This document shows positions 62,514-64,000 of a DNA stretch of 64,000 bases, one piece after another. The notes under the pieces are model-generated. The model searched no databases. It was not told where the DNA came from and saw nothing but the letters and a program-made list of their open reading frames with translations. Both the position numbers and the translations under genes were made by a program. How positions within the stretch are numbered: position 1 is the stretch's first letter; each line of letters opens with the position of its first letter. Source of the stretch: Shewanella sp. HN-41 (GTDB lineage Bacteria > Pseudomonadota > Gammaproteobacteria > Enterobacterales > Shewanellaceae); assembly GCF_000217915.1 (NCBI RefSeq), contig NZ_AFOZ01000046.1:186001-250000 (forward strand), in the 5' to 3' direction.

Positions 62514-63734
62514 TTAGTGCGCATCGAAAGTTAACACATGGCGTGAAGGATCTTTAACGAGATTAAATCCGCTCAGGAGGCACAACAAAATGGCAAAACC
62601 AGTGGCGAGGTAGAAGCCATATTTAACATGGCCGAAGATATCGCCCGCTAACCCCATCAACAAGGGCCCAACGGCTGCAGACACTGCGGTAAAAAACAAG
62701 ATAACCCCAGCCACAGAGCCATGCTGATCCACGGGGAAACAGCTAATCCCCTTAGAATTAAGCGTGGGATACATCATCGACATAAATAGCCCAGACAAGG
62801 GCAACAAGACGACAGCGGCTTCAATACCGTAGATCATTGACCCAAGATAACAAGCACTTATCGCGAAGCTAAACCAGAACATCACTTGCTGCCAAGGGAA
62901 GCGGTCGAGCACCCAGCCACCTAAAAAGCGCCCACCCGCCCTCAAGGTAAAGAAGATGCTCAAGGCATATGCCGCAAGCGTGGTGTAATCGCCTTGATAA
63001 CTCTGCAGCAAGGTCGGCATCCACACGTAAATCGCCACTTCGGTGGCAACGTATAAGCCTATCGCGAGTGAAAACCCTAATGCATAAGGGTTTTTCATCA
63101 TCTTAAAGGTGCTGGCAAGGTTAATGGCGTCCGTCGAAGAACGCTTAATTTGTGGATAATCCGCCCGATAAGCTAACCAACACAGCACTAAACAGAAGCA
63201 ACCCGCCCCAAAATACAGATACTTCCAAGAGACGCCGCTGATCAGTAAATAACTGACGATGGCCGGCCCTATCATGGCGCCGACACCAAAGAAGCCCTCC
63301 ACCGTATTCATCGTACTCGAATGCTGTTTTGAGGAGGTCGAGATGTCGCCGATAAGCCCGAGTGCGCCAGTTTTAAAGACACCAATAGCCAAACCCACAA
63401 GGGCGAGCAGGAGTAGGAAATAGTAAAAAGATTCCCCCAACGCAAACATGAAGCAGGCGAGTGCGAATAATAATAGCCCCAATAGGATGGTCAACTTACG
63501 CCCAATCTTATCCGCCAAGAAGCCTAGGAACAGTCCACTAATTGCGATAAAAATCATCGGCATATAGTGGAACGCGCTGGCCTGCGACATAGACAAACCA
63601 AACTGGGATATCAACTCAGGAATAATGACGCCCACGGCATCTGAGGTCATTGCGAACATGAAAAACATCAAATATGTGAGTACCCGGATACGGGTGTGGT
63701 TGCGGTTATCGCAACCTTTTGAATCATTAACCAT
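62514..63734 (-). CDS. MFS sugar permease (FucP/sucrose-type)
   Basis: A 406-residue major facilitator with 12 helices. The GFLADKIGRKLT motif (near 76-87) is the MFS signature between helices 2 and 3, and LGGWVLDRFPWQQ is its repeat in the second half. The N-terminal TYLMFFMFAMTSDAVGVIIPELI resembles other sugar MFS proteins. It lies between the two 18-bp palindromes and shares the regulon with the receptor and kinase, so it probably carries the sugar imported by the receptor across the inner membrane. AAGGTGA precedes the ATG. Confidence 0.85.
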   Translation of the reverse strand: MVNDSKGCDNRNHTRIRVLTYLMFFMFAMTSDAVGVIIPELISQFGLSMSQASAFHYMPMIFIAISGLFLGFLADKIGRKLTILLGLLLFALACFMFALGESFYYFLLLLALVGLAIGVFKTGALGLIGDISTSSKQHSSTMNTVEGFFGVGAMIGPAIVSYLLISGVSWKYLYFGAGCFCLVLCWLAYRADYPQIKRSSTDAINLASTFKMMKNPYALGFSLAIGLYVATEVAIYVWMPTLLQSYQGDYTTLAAYALSIFFTLRAGGRFLGGWVLDRFPWQQVMFWFSFAISACYLGSMIYGIEAAVVLLPLSGLFMSMMYPTLNSKGISCFPVDQHGSVAGVILFFTAVSAAVGPLLMGLAGDIFGHVKYGFYLATGFAILLCLLSGFNLVKDPSRHVLTFDAH

Positions 63735-63905
63735 ACCATTTCACCTTATCGTTATTATACCTACTCCCTCTCAGGGGCTAGTGACAGCATACTGAAAGGA
63801 TTTCGGCTTTTGTGTACAGCGGTGAGCCAGCCTCCCCCAAAACTTGAGACTAACTCAAAAATCCAACAAACCACTTGAATAATGTTTCATATTGGTTAAA
63901 TATAC

Positions 63906-63923
63906 AACTTAATCGATTAAGTT
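63906..63923. promoter_or_regulatory. LacI-type operator at the right end
   Basis: Identical to the 18 bp at 62361-62378. It lies 172 bp upstream of the MFS start and 71 bp before an ATG at 63994, so it may control both directions. Confidence 0.85.
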
Positions 63924-63993
63924 TAGTTGTGCAATCAATTAACGATTGCCATAAACCTTTACTCTAAAAAGACAACTCAAGCGTGGGCAAAGT

Positions 63994-64000
63994 ATGAAAA
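63994..64000 (+). other. Possible start of a divergent gene at the right edge
   Basis: ATGAAAA at the end of the window, following a LacI-type palindrome. Only three codons are visible, so nothing can be said of the product; a gene of the same sugar regulon is the natural guess. Confidence 0.3.

Overview
The window reads as a chromosomal stretch of a gammaproteobacterium, most probably a Shewanella close to S. oneidensis and the MR-4/MR-7/ANA-3 group. This is inferred from recalled gene neighbourhoods (ftn next to moeA-moeB; ubiC opposite a FliL-like gene and rlmF; hutI divergent from hutC-hutU-hutH) and from the protein sequences. No 16S or tRNA gene is present. There is no phage, insertion sequence, CRISPR array or conjugative element, so this is ordinary core and flexible chromosome with several lineage-specific genes.

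Layout. 0-7 kb: a CaCA antiporter cut by the left edge (it has no stop in the window), ferritin, moeA-moeB, a Bax-inhibitor-like membrane protein, a DUF333 lipoprotein, rlmF, a FliL-like periplasmic protein and ubiC. 7-20 kb: a secreted M6 metalloprotease with PKD and GlyGly-CTERM tails, a small tandem-repeat ORF in an intergenic region, a MarC-family gene, a ZIP-like/permease metal transporter, an NRDE protein, a PlsC-like acyltransferase, a YbdG-type MscS channel, several small exported proteins and an M48 protease with a pilin-like tail. 20-25.5 kb: the histidine utilisation cluster, with a HutC-type operator between hutC and hutI. 25.8-38.5 kb: an AT-rich lipoprotein/S9-peptidase pair, a secreted endonuclease, a PaiB homologue, a DUF885 lipoprotein, an esterase-fold protein lacking its nucleophile serine, and mtnC. 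39.9-42.4 kb: two MerR regulators, each followed by a promoter with the long 19-20 bp spacer that MerR proteins act on, apparently wired in series. 42.5-48 kb: thioesterases, small membrane proteins and a YwqK/MORN-repeat protein. 48-56.5 kb: an acyl-CoA synthetase and two divergent ABC exporters around a YtrA-type GntR regulator, with part of the shared promoter region repeated inside the second operon. 56.5-64 kb: a GlxA-type regulator, mogA, and a carbohydrate cluster (PfkB kinase, TonB-dependent receptor, MFS permease) carrying two identical 18-bp LacI-type palindromes.

The most interesting items are the serial MerR arrangement, the repeated promoter element in the ABC locus, a possible small RNA between 29.3 and 29.5 kb, unusual domain fusions (M48 plus pilin-like, S9 plus Sel1, ZIP plus permease), and two enzymes with altered catalytic residues. 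I did not find a convincing wholly new defence or mobile system. All assignments come from reading the sequence and recalled family knowledge; no database search was run.
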